Assembly (NCBI GenBank): GCA_038227135.1
Contig: JBBRQC010000010.1
Coordinates: 1 to 64,000 of the forward strand
Length of the DNA: 64,000 nucleotides
Direction: 5' to 3'
DNA from: UBA4720 sp038227135
GTDB lineage: Bacteria > Gemmatimonadota > Gemmatimonadetes > Gemmatimonadales > Gemmatimonadaceae
The translations under genes and the position numbers were made by a program. This document shows, in pieces, positions 18,273 through 26,794 of this stretch. Position 1 is the first letter of the stretch. Each line of letters opens with the position of its first letter. Below the pieces are notes generated by a model. It saw only the letters and a program-made list of their open reading frames with translations. It had not been told where the DNA came from and made no database searches.

Positions 18273-19373
18273 TTAGACGTTGAATCGGAACAGGAGTACG
18301 TCGCCGTCCTGGACGACGTACTCCTTGCCTTCCGACCTCACTACACCCTTCTCGCGGGCGCCCTTCCACCCTTCGTTGCCCACGAACGAGTCGTAGGAAA
18401 CTGTTTCGGCTCGGATGAATCCGCGCTCGAAATCAGTGTGGATCACAGCCGCGGCCTTCGGCGCAGTGTCGCCACGATGAATCGTCCAGGCGCGCACTTC
18501 CTGTTCGCCGGCGGTGAAGTAGGTCTCGAGGCCGAGCAGCTTGTAGCCTGCCTGAATGAGCCGGTCGAGCCCCGCGGATTCGAGACCGAGGGAGGACAAA
18601 AAGTCAGCGCGATCTTCCGGGGGAAGCTCCGCCAGCTCTGCCTCGATCTTGGCGGAGAAGGGAACGACCTCCGCCCGCTCACCGCTCTTCTTCACGGCTT
18701 CGCGAAGCGCTCGCAGATGTGGTCCCTCTTCTCCGGAGAGCTCGGCGTCGGCGACGTTGGCGGCGTAGAGAACCGGCTTCACGGTGAGAAGCGACAAAGG
18801 CGCGAGTACCGCTTTCTCGTCCGCGGAGAGCCGAGCCTCCCAGAGCCCTCGCCCGTCCTTCAGAAACCCGTACGCTTTCTCCAGCACGGGAAGCTCGAGT
18901 AGCGCTTCCTTGTCACCGGTCCGAGCCGAGCGTCGCGTTTTGTCGAGCCGCTTCTCGAGCGACGCGAGATCGGCAATCGCCAGCTCGAACTCGATTACTT
19001 CGCGGTCCCGGACGGGATCAAGCGCACCCATTACGTGCGTGACGTCCGGATCCTCGAAGCAACGGACCACGTGGACAATGGCGTCGGTCTCCCGGATGTT
19101 CGAGAGAAACTTGTTGCCGAGCCCCTCGCCTTCTGCCGCTCCCTTGACGAGGCCCGCGATGTCGACGAACTGCACGACGGCAGGAACCGTCTTCTTCGGC
19201 TGGACTATTCTGGCGAGCTCACCGAGGCGCGAGTCGGGCACTTCGACCATCCCGACGTTCGGCTCGACCGTGCAGAACGGATAATTCGCTGCTTCCGCCT
19301 TGGCGGCAGTGAGCGCGTTGAACAGCGTCGATTTACCGACGTTCGGGAGGCCGACGATGCCTAGCTTTAACAT
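18273..19373 (-). CDS. ychF: OBG-family GTPase/ATPase YchF
   Basis: Ribosome-associated P-loop NTPase of 366 residues. The Walker A GLPNVGKST is at 8-16, with the NYPFCTVEPNVG switch, FVDIAGLVKGA (G3), NVAD in place of the NKxD G4 motif that usually gives GTP specificity, and a C-terminal TGS domain (YFTAGEQEVRAWTIHRG onward). The NxxE/NVAD-type G4 explains the ATP preference known for the family. The C-terminal LLFRFNV is the conserved family end. Confidence 0.96.
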   Translation of the reverse strand: MLKLGIVGLPNVGKSTLFNALTAAKAEAANYPFCTVEPNVGMVEVPDSRLGELARIVQPKKTVPAVVQFVDIAGLVKGAAEGEGLGNKFLSNIRETDAIVHVVRCFEDPDVTHVMGALDPVRDREVIEFELAIADLASLEKRLDKTRRSARTGDKEALLELPVLEKAYGFLKDGRGLWEARLSADEKAVLAPLSLLTVKPVLYAANVADAELSGEEGPHLRALREAVKKSGERAEVVPFSAKIEAELAELPPEDRADFLSSLGLESAGLDRLIQAGYKLLGLETYFTAGEQEVRAWTIHRGDTAPKAAAVIHTDFERGFIRAETVSYDSFVGNEGWKGAREKGVVRSEGKEYVVQDGDVLLFRFNV

Positions 19374-19403
19374 TTGGAGTCAAGATAATCGGTCAAAAGC
19401 TTT

Positions 19404-19997
19404 TCACTCGTCAGACGTTGGCACCCGATTGTGCAGGTTCATCGCCTTCTCGACGCCATCCGTGAGCCACGTCTCTACGGTCGCGGTCAGCGGAGGCAGC
19501 AGCGCCAGAACATCCTCTCGCTCGTCGCGCGCAAACGGTGCCAGCACGAAGTCGGCGAGATCACCGTAAACTCCCTTCCGCTCCTCGCTCGGCCCCACTC
19601 CAATTCGCAGACGCGGGTACTCCTGATTCCCGAGCGCCGCCTCGACGCTCTTCAGCCCGTTGTGGCCTCCGGCACTTCCGCGAGCCCTGATCCGAAAGCG
19701 TCCGACGGGGATCTGAACTTCATCGACGACAACGAGCAGATCCTTCGCCGGGCTCCAGAATGGGCGGCGCACATAATTCTTCAGCACCTGACCGCTGAGA
19801 TTCATGTACGTCTGGGGCTTCATCAGCTTGACTTTGACGCCGGCGACAACGCCGCTAACCGCGTGCGAATCACCGTCTTTCTTCCAGCTGTCAAAATGCC
19901 AAACGTCGGCCAGGTGGTCGATCAACCACCAGCCGACGTTGTGCCTTGTCGCCGCGTACTCTCGGCCCGGATTGCCGAGGCCGAGTATGACTTTCAA
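19404..19997 (-). CDS. pth: Peptidyl-tRNA hydrolase
   Basis: Releases peptides from prematurely dissociated peptidyl-tRNA. The 197-residue protein starts with VILGLGNPGREYAATRHNVG, which carries the catalytic His near residue 20 and conserved Asn residues. KPQTYMNLSG, VVDEVQIPVG and RARGSAGGHNGLKS follow. All catalytic residues are visible. It lies between rplY and ychF in the leftward translation cluster. Confidence 0.96.
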   Translation of the reverse strand: MKVILGLGNPGREYAATRHNVGWWLIDHLADVWHFDSWKKDGDSHAVSGVVAGVKVKLMKPQTYMNLSGQVLKNYVRRPFWSPAKDLLVVVDEVQIPVGRFRIRARGSAGGHNGLKSVEAALGNQEYPRLRIGVGPSEERKGVYGDLADFVLAPFARDEREDVLALLPPLTATVETWLTDGVEKAMNLHNRVPTSDE

Positions 19998-20011
19998 GGG
20001 TTGATCAATAG

Positions 20012-20698
20012 TTACTTCTTGGACTCGTCGCCGCCTTCGCCCTCTTCATCGTCATCAAGTCCCTTGCCGATGACTTCTGGCTCAGCAGCAACGCCTTCAG
20101 CGCCTTCAACAGCCTCGACCGCGACCGTCTCTTCGATCACCGCGCGCGGGGCAGCAACCACCGCCACCGACGTCTCGGGATCGTCGAGCACTTCGACACC
20201 TTCGGGGACCTTCAGATCGCTGACGTGCACGGAGTCGCCGATCACCAGGTTGGTGACGTCGAACTCGATGTGATCAGGGATATTGGAAGGATCGACTTCG
20301 ATTTCGATTTCACGCAGAGTCTGATCGAGAACTCCTCCGCCGAGCCGCACTCCTTCGGGGATTCCGTGAAGCACGATCGGGATGCTGACCGTCACCTTCT
20401 CACCGGCGACGAGGGCCTGGAAATCGACGTGAAGGATCTGCCGCCTGATCGGGTGCCGCTGGATCTCGCGAATCAGCGTCTTGGAGGTCGCGCCACCGAC
20501 CGTAACTTCAATGACGGTGCTCTCCGCCTGAATATGGCCGAGCAGCTTGTCGAGATCGCGCGCGTTGAGTGAAAGCGCCTGGGGCTCGCGGCCGTGGCCG
20601 TAGATCACAGCGGGAACCTCACCCCTGCTGCGAAGTGTGCGTGCCGCGCCCTTTCCCACCGTATCGCGAGCTGTCGCGCTGAATGAAACAGTTGCCAT
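20012..20698 (-). CDS. rplY: 50S ribosomal protein bL25, long CTC form
   Basis: Binds 5S rRNA. The protein has 228 residues: the N-terminal L25 domain (ATARDTVGKGAARTLRSRG, PAVIYGHG, HVDFQAL) and the C-terminal TL5/CTC domain (IPIVLHGIPEGVRLGGGVLDQ, VDPSNIPDHIEFDVTNL), with an acidic tail that ends DESKK. The open frame begins at 20743, but the ATG at 20698 starts the conserved ATVSFSAT segment. It is followed by pth, the usual partner. Confidence 0.94.
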   Translation of the reverse strand: MATVSFSATARDTVGKGAARTLRSRGEVPAVIYGHGREPQALSLNARDLDKLLGHIQAESTVIEVTVGGATSKTLIREIQRHPIRRQILHVDFQALVAGEKVTVSIPIVLHGIPEGVRLGGGVLDQTLREIEIEVDPSNIPDHIEFDVTNLVIGDSVHVSDLKVPEGVEVLDDPETSVAVVAAPRAVIEETVAVEAVEGAEGVAAEPEVIGKGLDDDEEGEGGDESKK

Positions 20699-20813
20699 GA
20701 CTAGTTCTTCCCTGTAGGCGCCAACAACCTGCTGAACGCCCATTCGATAAAGTCCAAAACTGCTGCCGCGAACTCTTTCGCGACTTTCAATGTCACTTCA
20801 GGCATCTGAACCC

Positions 20814-21770
20814 CTACTGCTCGAACAGCGAGCTGACCGACTGCTCACTGTGAATGTAGCGAATCGCCTTCGACAGCAGCTCGCCCACCGACAACACGTG
20901 CAACGTCGCGAACCTCTTTTCAGGTGGGATCATGACGGTATCCGTCACGGTCACTTCCTTGATCGGAGCCTTGCTCAGCCTTTCGACAGCCGGTCCGGAC
21001 ATCAAGGCGTGCGTTGCACAAACGTATACGTCCCGCGCGCCCAGATCCTTCAGTGCGATAGCCGCCTCGGATACCGTCCCCGCGGTGTCGATCATGTCGT
21101 CCGCGAGCAGACAGTCCCTTCCTTCGACCTCACCGACGACGTTGACGACTTCCGAAACGTTCGGCTTCGGCCGTCTCTTGTCGATTATCGCCAGCGACCC
21201 GTTCAATCTCTTGGCGAATCCCCTCGCCATTTTCGCCGAGCCTACATCCGGCGCGACTACGACGAGGTCGTGCAGATTCTTTTTTCTGTAATGCGAAACA
21301 AAGACCGGCGCCGCGTACAGGTGATCCACCGGAACATCGAAGAACCCCTGCAGCTGGTGCTGATGAAAATCGATTCCCAGGACACGGTTCGCACCCGCCA
21401 CCGTGATCATGTTCGCCAACAGCTTCGCACCAATGGCCACCCGCGGCTGGTCCTTTCGGTCCTGCCTCGAGTACCCGTAGTACGGCATCACGCACGTGAT
21501 GCGCGCTGCCGAAGCCCTGCGCGCCGCGTCTATCAGGAGCAGAAGCTCCATGATGTTGTCGGCCGGCGGATTTGTCGGCTGCACGATGAAGACGTCGTTC
21601 CCTCTGACGTTCTCGTCGATGCGGACGAATATCTCGCCGTCGGCAAAGCGGGTGACCGTCCTCTTGCAGAACGGCACATCCAGCGTTTGCGCGATCTCAG
21701 CGCACAGATCCGGATTTCCGGGCCCTGCGATGAGCTTGAAGCCATGAGCGGGTACGGATAATCCGTCCAT
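20814..21770 (-). CDS. prs: Ribose-phosphate pyrophosphokinase
   Basis: Makes PRPP from ribose 5-phosphate and ATP. The 318-residue protein has RFADGEIFVRIDENVRGNDVF (flexible loop region), the YYGYSRQDRKDQPR ATP-binding segment, the DVGSAKMARGFAKRL loop and the PRPP-binding DDMIDTAGTV motif. Length and motifs fit class I PRPP synthetases. It lies between tRNA-Gln and rplY, on the same strand as both, and its product feeds nucleotide, His and Trp synthesis. Confidence 0.96.
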   Translation of the reverse strand: MDGLSVPAHGFKLIAGPGNPDLCAEIAQTLDVPFCKRTVTRFADGEIFVRIDENVRGNDVFIVQPTNPPADNIMELLLLIDAARRASAARITCVMPYYGYSRQDRKDQPRVAIGAKLLANMITVAGANRVLGIDFHQHQLQGFFDVPVDHLYAAPVFVSHYRKKNLHDLVVVAPDVGSAKMARGFAKRLNGSLAIIDKRRPKPNVSEVVNVVGEVEGRDCLLADDMIDTAGTVSEAAIALKDLGARDVYVCATHALMSGPAVERLSKAPIKEVTVTDTVMIPPEKRFATLHVLSVGELLSKAIRYIHSEQSVSSLFEQ

Positions 21771-21809
21771 GCAGCCTTACAAGTTAAGTGGGCAAAGGAG
21801 TTAGATCAA

Positions 21810-21880
21810 TTGCCCCTGGTGGATTCGAACCACCATTACCGGATCCAAAGACCGATGTCCTGCCATTGGACGAAGGGGCA
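21810..21880 (-). tRNA. tRNA-Gln (anticodon TTG)
   Basis: The cloverleaf reads on the minus strand with a 7-bp acceptor stem (TGCCCCT/AGGGGCA), a GTCC/GGAC D stem, anticodon loop CTTTGGA (TTG) and T arm GTGG-TTCGAATC-CACC. U1-A72 at the acceptor end is typical of tRNA-Gln. The CCA is not encoded. It lies just upstream of prs on the same strand. Confidence 0.95.
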
Positions 21881-21894
21881 GCGGGAACGGAAAG

Positions 21895-22791
21895 CTAGTC
21901 CAGAAGCTCCACGGGGACAACGCTCTCGGCCGTGCGAGTAACAATCCGTTTGGTGCCTTCAGGAATCTCGAGCGCCCGGAGCTCCGCTTCCGAATCGAGC
22001 GGCCGCGTCCCGACGCCCGCGATTTTGAATACCGTCGATCCGGACCCGCTCATCCTATAGAAGAGACCGTGTCTCTCGCCCCGTGAAAGGATCGCGTCGA
22101 TTTCCTTGTGTCGCCCCCTCATCACTGGCTCGAAATCGTTGACGGAGTTTTTCGCGGCCGAATTCCAGTCGCGAAACATTTCCGTCGTGAGCATTGCGCC
22201 GGCTCCGGTGTAAGGACCCCGGCTGTCGTCGAGCAACGCGTAGGCTTCGCCGGTGTCGATGCCGAACGGCGGGAGGAAAAGATGAACATCGCGCGACGGC
22301 AGGGGCTTGAGCCCCAACAGTCTCTCTCCGCGTCCCCAGGAAAGGGCCATCACGTAATCGCTCGCCAGAAACGGCGTGTCCGAACCAACCCTTCCCGCCA
22401 GCTCGAGGAGCCTTCCGGTAGCCATCGGTTTCCTGGAGATCGTATTCAGGATCTGCAGCACCGCTGCCGCGTCCGCGCTTCCGCCTCCCAGACCACCGCC
22501 GATCGGCACATTCTTCACGATCTCGATCTCGAATCCTTTCGGCCAGCCGGTCTCCCTGGAGAACAGCTCCGCCGCGCGATAGGCGAGATTTTCCTCGGGA
22601 CGCTTGTCGCGCATCTCGAAGCAGCGCAGCGAGCGGGCGCCGCTGGTTGTACGAATTTCTACGTCGTCCCCCAGATCGAGGCGGAGAAAAACGGTCTCGA
22701 TCGAGTGAAATCCATTGGGCTCCTTGCCGAACACTCGGAGGGCAAGATTGATCTTGGCCTGGGCGAGCATCCGCGCTGCGTGTCCGCTCAT
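21895..22791 (-). CDS. ispE: 4-diphosphocytidyl-2-C-methyl-D-erythritol kinase
   Basis: A GHMP kinase of the non-mevalonate isoprenoid pathway, 298 residues. It shows AQAKINLALRVFGKEPNGFHSI near the N-terminus, the ATP-binding PIGGGLGGGSADAAA and the C-terminal YRMSGSGSTVFKI. The frame extends to 22908, but the ATG at 22791 overlaps the stop of the flippase-like gene (ATGA) and starts just before the conserved block. This is its usual place beside prs. Confidence 0.94.
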   Translation of the reverse strand: MSGHAARMLAQAKINLALRVFGKEPNGFHSIETVFLRLDLGDDVEIRTTSGARSLRCFEMRDKRPEENLAYRAAELFSRETGWPKGFEIEIVKNVPIGGGLGGGSADAAAVLQILNTISRKPMATGRLLELAGRVGSDTPFLASDYVMALSWGRGERLLGLKPLPSRDVHLFLPPFGIDTGEAYALLDDSRGPYTGAGAMLTTEMFRDWNSAAKNSVNDFEPVMRGRHKEIDAILSRGERHGLFYRMSGSGSTVFKIAGVGTRPLDSEAELRALEIPEGTKRIVTRTAESVVPVELLD

Positions 22792-23798
22792 GCCGCGGCG
22801 TCGCTCGACGTCTGAAGGTCGCGAAGCTTCACGCCCAGGCGCGTGAAGTAGTAGGCGCCGATGAGCGTGATCGGAACGAAGGAGAACAAATGGTATCCGA
22901 TTGCCCACGTCGCGGCTTGCTGGCGGCCGACTCCATAGACCGACAGTCCCTCAATCGACATGTACTCGAAGACTCCGAAAAATCCGGGAGCCGAAGGGAC
23001 CGCTGTACCCAATGCGATGAACGCTTGAAGAAACAGCGCGGCGGAAAACGGCGCCCCAATCCCGACGGCCTTGAACGCGAGCCAGATTCCAAAAGCGTTC
23101 AGCAGCCAGTGAGCAACGGACCACCCGAATACCGCCGCGAAACGCCGTGGTGAGCGGAGTACGCTCAACCCGTTGATGAAGGTCTCCAGAACTCGCCGGC
23201 CTCGCTCCTCCACCGACGGCGACACGCGTCTCGCGAAAAGCTCGAACAGCCGGAGTAGCCGGCTCGGGAAAAAGATGAGCGCGTAGGTTCCGAGAAGGAG
23301 AACCAGAACGACAGCGCCCGCGCCGGCCCCGAATGAGCTCAAGGCCCTGCCACCGAGCGTCTGTGTGCTGGAAAGCGCGGGGTCGAGAAGGGCGAGTGCC
23401 GCGAGCAGAAGCAGCACGATCGCATCGAACAACCGATCGACAACAAGCGACGCGAGGCCGGTAGCGAAGGGAAGCTTCGCTTCCTTTTTCAGCGCGTACG
23501 CTCTGGCCAATTCTCCGGCGCGAGCCGGCAGCACGTTGTTCACCATCATTCCAATCGCCGTCGCGCGCCACAGCGGACCCAGCGGAATTCCTGAAGCGAC
23601 CGGCTCCAGGATCGTTCGCCAACGGAGCGCGCGAACGGGGAAGATCGCGGTGGCGCAAATCACTGCCCCGACGAATAGAAGGGGATCGGCGTGCGAGAGG
23701 CTGTGCGCTACCCCGGCGGCCGAGATTCCGTGGAGCGTCCAGTAAATGAGCGCCGCACTCAGCACGCCTCCAACAACGGCGCGCCACCCCGGCTTCAA
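22788..23798 (-). CDS. UPF0104/LPG-synthase-TM family flippase-like membrane protein
   Basis: A 336-residue protein with about eight transmembrane helices and the family marks GDLVVDRLFDAI-type (GLASLVVDRLFDAIVLLLLA) and ALFLQAFIALGTAVPSAPGFFGVFEY. The family is related to the N-terminal flippase half of MprF and AglD. The lipid substrate cannot be told from sequence. It is coupled to ispE by a four-base overlap and starts three bases after the stop of the HPt-like gene. Confidence 0.82.
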   Translation of the reverse strand: MKPGWRAVVGGVLSAALIYWTLHGISAAGVAHSLSHADPLLFVGAVICATAIFPVRALRWRTILEPVASGIPLGPLWRATAIGMMVNNVLPARAGELARAYALKKEAKLPFATGLASLVVDRLFDAIVLLLLAALALLDPALSSTQTLGGRALSSFGAGAGAVVLVLLLGTYALIFFPSRLLRLFELFARRVSPSVEERGRRVLETFINGLSVLRSPRRFAAVFGWSVAHWLLNAFGIWLAFKAVGIGAPFSAALFLQAFIALGTAVPSAPGFFGVFEYMSIEGLSVYGVGRQQAATWAIGYHLFSFVPITLIGAYYFTRLGVKLRDLQTSSDAAA

Positions 23799-23801
23799 CT
23801 G

Positions 23802-24650
23802 CTACTCGGTCGAGGCCAGCTCGACCAGATCGACGAGCTCTTCGACGAGCGCGCGTGTCGGAGCTGTTCCGCTCTTCTTGAGCGCGCGACGAATCTCGGC
23901 GGCGCGCTCGATGGCGCGTTGTCCCCTGTACAGCAGCTGCTGAATGGGCACGAGCTCGGCGGCTTGCGGCTGTGAACCGGAATTCCTGTTCTCGAGCGAT
24001 CGCATGGTAGCGAGACTTGAATTCAGCACGTCCCGCAGCTCCTTGCCGCGCGGCGGAGTCTTCGCCTCGGAGGCTGCCCTTGCTTCCGCCGGCGTGGGCA
24101 TGCGTTTCACCTCGGGCGAGAGCGTGCCAGGCCCAATGCCTCCCGTCTCGCGGAGCTGCTGCTCGTAGTGCGTCTTGGGGTTGGGTGCGACATAAACAAC
24201 GTGCGGCCCGTCATCGTTGTGAAAGAGCTGTGAGATCGGGACGATCAGATCATCGTTGCGCGACTCCCTTGCTGGACCGTAGCGGGCGAGACGGCTGAGA
24301 CTTTCTTCGACGCGCGAGTCCTGGTCGGCTCCCCAGGTGCGCACGGAGCGCACGAGTAGCTTCAGATCCTCGATCGCACCGACCATCGAGCGCTGTACTT
24401 CGGGTTCCCATTTCGTGGCGCCCTGAACGACGCCACCGGCGATGCGCTCGACACTGGTGGCTAACCGCGCGAGCTCGTTCGCCTTCGCCATTGTCGCGCT
24501 TCCGCGCAGGCCGCGGGCCGCCGCCGCGAGCTGGTTTGCGTCAGACGCGGGCATCGCTTGCTGCGTGACCAGAGACTCGAGACGAGTGAGATATTCACTT
24601 GCCTCGAGGGTAAAGAAATCAAGCAGCCGGCCCGGTGATGTCATCAGCAT
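23802..24650 (-). CDS. Degenerate HPt-domain-like protein
   Basis: A helical protein of 282 residues. The first about 110 residues look like a histidine phosphotransfer domain (FFTLEASEYLTRLESLV, then RGLRGSATMAKANELARLA). The conserved HxLKGS phosphorylation motif here reads R46-G-L-R-G-S, so the phosphoacceptor His is absent. The rest has two further helical, low-complexity parts with Arg/Ala/Glu bias. It lies between pdxJ and the flippase-like gene. A structural or signalling adaptor role is a guess; I do not recognise the full protein. Confidence 0.55.
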   Translation of the reverse strand: MLMTSPGRLLDFFTLEASEYLTRLESLVTQQAMPASDANQLAAAARGLRGSATMAKANELARLATSVERIAGGVVQGATKWEPEVQRSMVGAIEDLKLLVRSVRTWGADQDSRVEESLSRLARYGPARESRNDDLIVPISQLFHNDDGPHVVYVAPNPKTHYEQQLRETGGIGPGTLSPEVKRMPTPAEARAASEAKTPPRGKELRDVLNSSLATMRSLENRNSGSQPQAAELVPIQQLLYRGQRAIERAAEIRRALKKSGTAPTRALVEELVDLVELASTE

Positions 24651-24713
24651 TTTCTCCAGATCACAGCCGGAAAGGTCGCCCGTCCGGCGATTGCAGTCAA
24701 AGCTTCGCTCCCA

Positions 24714-25445
24714 CTATGACGACCGAGCAACGCGCATCGCTTCGCGCATTTCCCTGACTGCGCGGTCAAGACCCACGAAAACTGCCCTGCTGACGATCGA
24801 GTGGCCGATATTGAGCTCCTCGATCTCAGGAATTGCCGCGACCGCCGCGACATTCCCCAGTTTCAGCCCGTGGCCAGCGTGGACCGCGAGCCCGAGATCC
24901 GACGCCCGCCGTGCCGAGTCCCTCAGCGCGTCGAGTGCCGCTTCGGAATCGGGGTGGTGCGAGAAGGTGCCGGTGTGCAGCTCGATGGCTGGAACCCCCA
25001 GCTTCTTCGACTGCTCGACGGTGACGCGGGTGGGATCGATGAAGAGGCTCACCCGGATTCCAGCTTCCGAGAGCGCCTCGACAGCGTTCCGGATGCGCCC
25101 GGGGTCGCTGATGATGTCGAGGCCGCCTTCGGTGGTAATCTCCTCCCTGCGCTCAGGGACGAGGGTGACCTGCTCGGGCTTCAATCGACGCGCGAGCTCC
25201 AGCATCTCTGCCACGCACGCCATTTCGAGATTGAAGTACGTCCTTACGCTCTTCCTGAGCTTTTCGATATCGGCATCCTGCATGTGGCGCCGGTCTTCAC
25301 GCAGATGAGCTGTGATTCCGTCGGCACCCGCGGTCTCGCACACGCTCGCAGCCTCGACCGGATCAGGTTCGTCGCCGCGTCGAGCCTGACGCAGAGTCGC
25401 GACATGATCGATATTGATGTAGAGCCGTTGTTGCTTAGCGCGCAT
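24714..25445 (-). CDS. pdxJ: Pyridoxine 5'-phosphate synthase
   Basis: Condenses 3-amino-2-oxopropyl phosphate with deoxyxylulose 5-phosphate in vitamin B6 synthesis. The 243-residue TIM barrel shows YINIDHVATLRQARRGDEPDP, GITAHLREDRRH, FNLEMA, VTLVPERR, the catalytic ELHTG(TF) region and HAGHGL. A GTG at 25451 is an alternative start two codons upstream. It diverges from the small lipoprotein gene. Confidence 0.95.
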   Translation of the reverse strand: MRAKQQRLYINIDHVATLRQARRGDEPDPVEAASVCETAGADGITAHLREDRRHMQDADIEKLRKSVRTYFNLEMACVAEMLELARRLKPEQVTLVPERREEITTEGGLDIISDPGRIRNAVEALSEAGIRVSLFIDPTRVTVEQSKKLGVPAIELHTGTFSHHPDSEAALDALRDSARRASDLGLAVHAGHGLKLGNVAAVAAIPEIEELNIGHSIVSRAVFVGLDRAVREMREAMRVARSS

Positions 25446-25492
25446 TGTCACCGTCCGTAGGTCGCAGCTCTAATCTCGTGGAGAATTCTATC

Positions 25493-25951
25493 GTGTCCTT
25501 CAGAATATTTGCTGGTCTGTTCCTTCTCGCCGCGTGCTCGAGCGCAACGCAGGGCGGTTATCCCAGCGGTCAGCTCACCGGAGGCGCGAACGCGCAGCAG
25601 GCTGTTGATCAGTTTCTCGCCGCTGTAAAAATCCGCGATCTTCAAGGTATGTCTACCGTTTTCGGGACCGACAAGGGTCCGGCCCGCGAGACGATGGATA
25701 GAACGGAGCTCGAGAAGCGCGAGATCATTCTGGCCTGCTACTTCAACAACGACAGCTATCGGGTGCTGGGCGAACGGTCCGGCCAGAGTGGGCACCGGGA
25801 AGTCAGCGTAGAGCTGAAGAAGGGCAACCTTGTTCGGACTTCGACTTTCTATGCGATTCGGGGCCCGGGCGGGCGTTGGTACGTCGACAACATGGATATC
25901 GCCGCCGTGCGTGATTTCTGCGGGAACCCGGGAACCTCCCGAACTCAGTGA
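25493..25951 (+). CDS. Small lipoprotein of unknown function
   Basis: A 152-residue protein. The GTG at 25493 follows a GTGGAG site and begins a short signal with lipobox LLAAC, so it is probably a lipoprotein. The frame opens at 25445 but would bury the signal. The body has one compact domain with AVDQFLAAVKIRDLQGMSTVFG and GRWYVDNMDIAAVRDFC, resembling SnoaL/NTF2-like folds. Function is unknown. Its end overlaps the convergent VOC gene by 7 bp. Confidence 0.65.
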   Translation: MSFRIFAGLFLLAACSSATQGGYPSGQLTGGANAQQAVDQFLAAVKIRDLQGMSTVFGTDKGPARETMDRTELEKREIILACYFNNDSYRVLGERSGQSGHREVSVELKKGNLVRTSTFYAIRGPGGRWYVDNMDIAAVRDFCGNPGTSRTQ

Positions 25952-26355
25952 TCTGACAGCTCCACCAGCACCCCGCCGGTGGATCTGGGGTGCAGGAACG
26001 CAATCCGCTTTCCCTCCGCTCCGACGCGCGGCCGTTCGTCGATGAGCTGAATCCCCGCCGCGCGACAGCGGTCCAGCATTGCGTCGAGGTCGTCAACGGA
26101 AAAGCAGATGTGATGGATTCCCGGACCACGCTTCGCCACGAAGCGCGCGATTGGCGAGGCTGGATCGTCCGCCTCGAGTAGCTCGACCAATGGCTCCCCC
26201 GCGTTGAAGCCCACTATCCTCGCGCCGTCGGAATCGTCGAGGCTGACCTCATTCAGACCCAGGACATCGCGGAAAAAGGGAAGGCTCTCGGCGATTGCCT
26301 CTACCGCGATCCCGATGTGGGAAACGCGGGGGCCGCGCGGAGTTGATGGGGTCAT
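25945..26355 (-). CDS. Methylmalonyl-CoA epimerase-like VOC protein
   Basis: A 136-residue glyoxalase-fold protein. It has the paired metal-binding modules typical of methylmalonyl-CoA epimerase: VSHIGIAVEAIAESLPFFRDVLGL with a His ligand, PLVELLE with a Glu, GIHHICFSVDDLDA with a His, and GVLVELSDH with a Glu. The ATG at 26355 precedes these; the frame opens at 26412. No mutase gene lies nearby, so the substrate is inferred from family only. Confidence 0.78.
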   Translation of the reverse strand: MTPSTPRGPRVSHIGIAVEAIAESLPFFRDVLGLNEVSLDDSDGARIVGFNAGEPLVELLEADDPASPIARFVAKRGPGIHHICFSVDDLDAMLDRCRAAGIQLIDERPRVGAEGKRIAFLHPRSTGGVLVELSDH

Positions 26356-26407
26356 TAAGTTGTATTGATGAGGGGGCTTCGCTCCCACTGAAACTAACCG
26401 ACGAAGT

Positions 26408-26426
26408 TCCACGGGTCACCCGTGGA
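26408..26426. promoter_or_regulatory. Palindrome upstream of thioredoxin gene
   Basis: A perfect 9-bp inverted repeat around one central base (TCCACGGGT-C-ACCCGTGGA) ends 14 bp before the trx start. It lies in the short divergent region with the VOC gene, so it could be an operator for either side or a short mRNA hairpin. Confidence 0.4.
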
Positions 26427-26440
26427 TTGGAGATTACACA

Positions 26441-26767
26441 ATGTCGAATGCGCTGGAAGTGACTGATTCTGATTTCGAGCTGCAGATCGAGCAGCACAAG
26501 GGGCTCGCCGTGGTCGATTTCTGGGCGACCTGGTGTGCGCCGTGCCGCATGATCGCGCCCGTTCTGGATGCGCTTGCGATCGAATATCAGGGTAAGGCCA
26601 AAGTGGCCAAGGTCGACGTCGACACGAACATAAAGACCTCGACAAAATTCAACGTCCGCTCGATCCCGGCGATTCTGTTCTTCAAGGACGGGAAGCTCGT
26701 CGACCAGGTGATCGGGTTCGTGGGCAAGCCGGCTCTGGCGGAGAAGTTCAAGCAGCACGCCGCGTAG
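26441..26767 (+). CDS. trxA: Thioredoxin
   Basis: A 108-residue thioredoxin with active site WCAPC at 31-35, preceded by VVDFWAT. It has the cis-Pro segment SIPAILFFKDGK and VDVDTNIKTSTKFNVRS. All features of a functional dithiol-disulfide oxidoreductase are present and there is no signal peptide, so it is cytoplasmic. It heads a rightward run with rsmI and the DinG-like helicase. Confidence 0.95.
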   Translation: MSNALEVTDSDFELQIEQHKGLAVVDFWATWCAPCRMIAPVLDALAIEYQGKAKVAKVDVDTNIKTSTKFNVRSIPAILFFKDGKLVDQVIGFVGKPALAEKFKQHAA

Positions 26768-26794
26768 GCAGCGGGGGCCAACCCCGGCCGGGCG

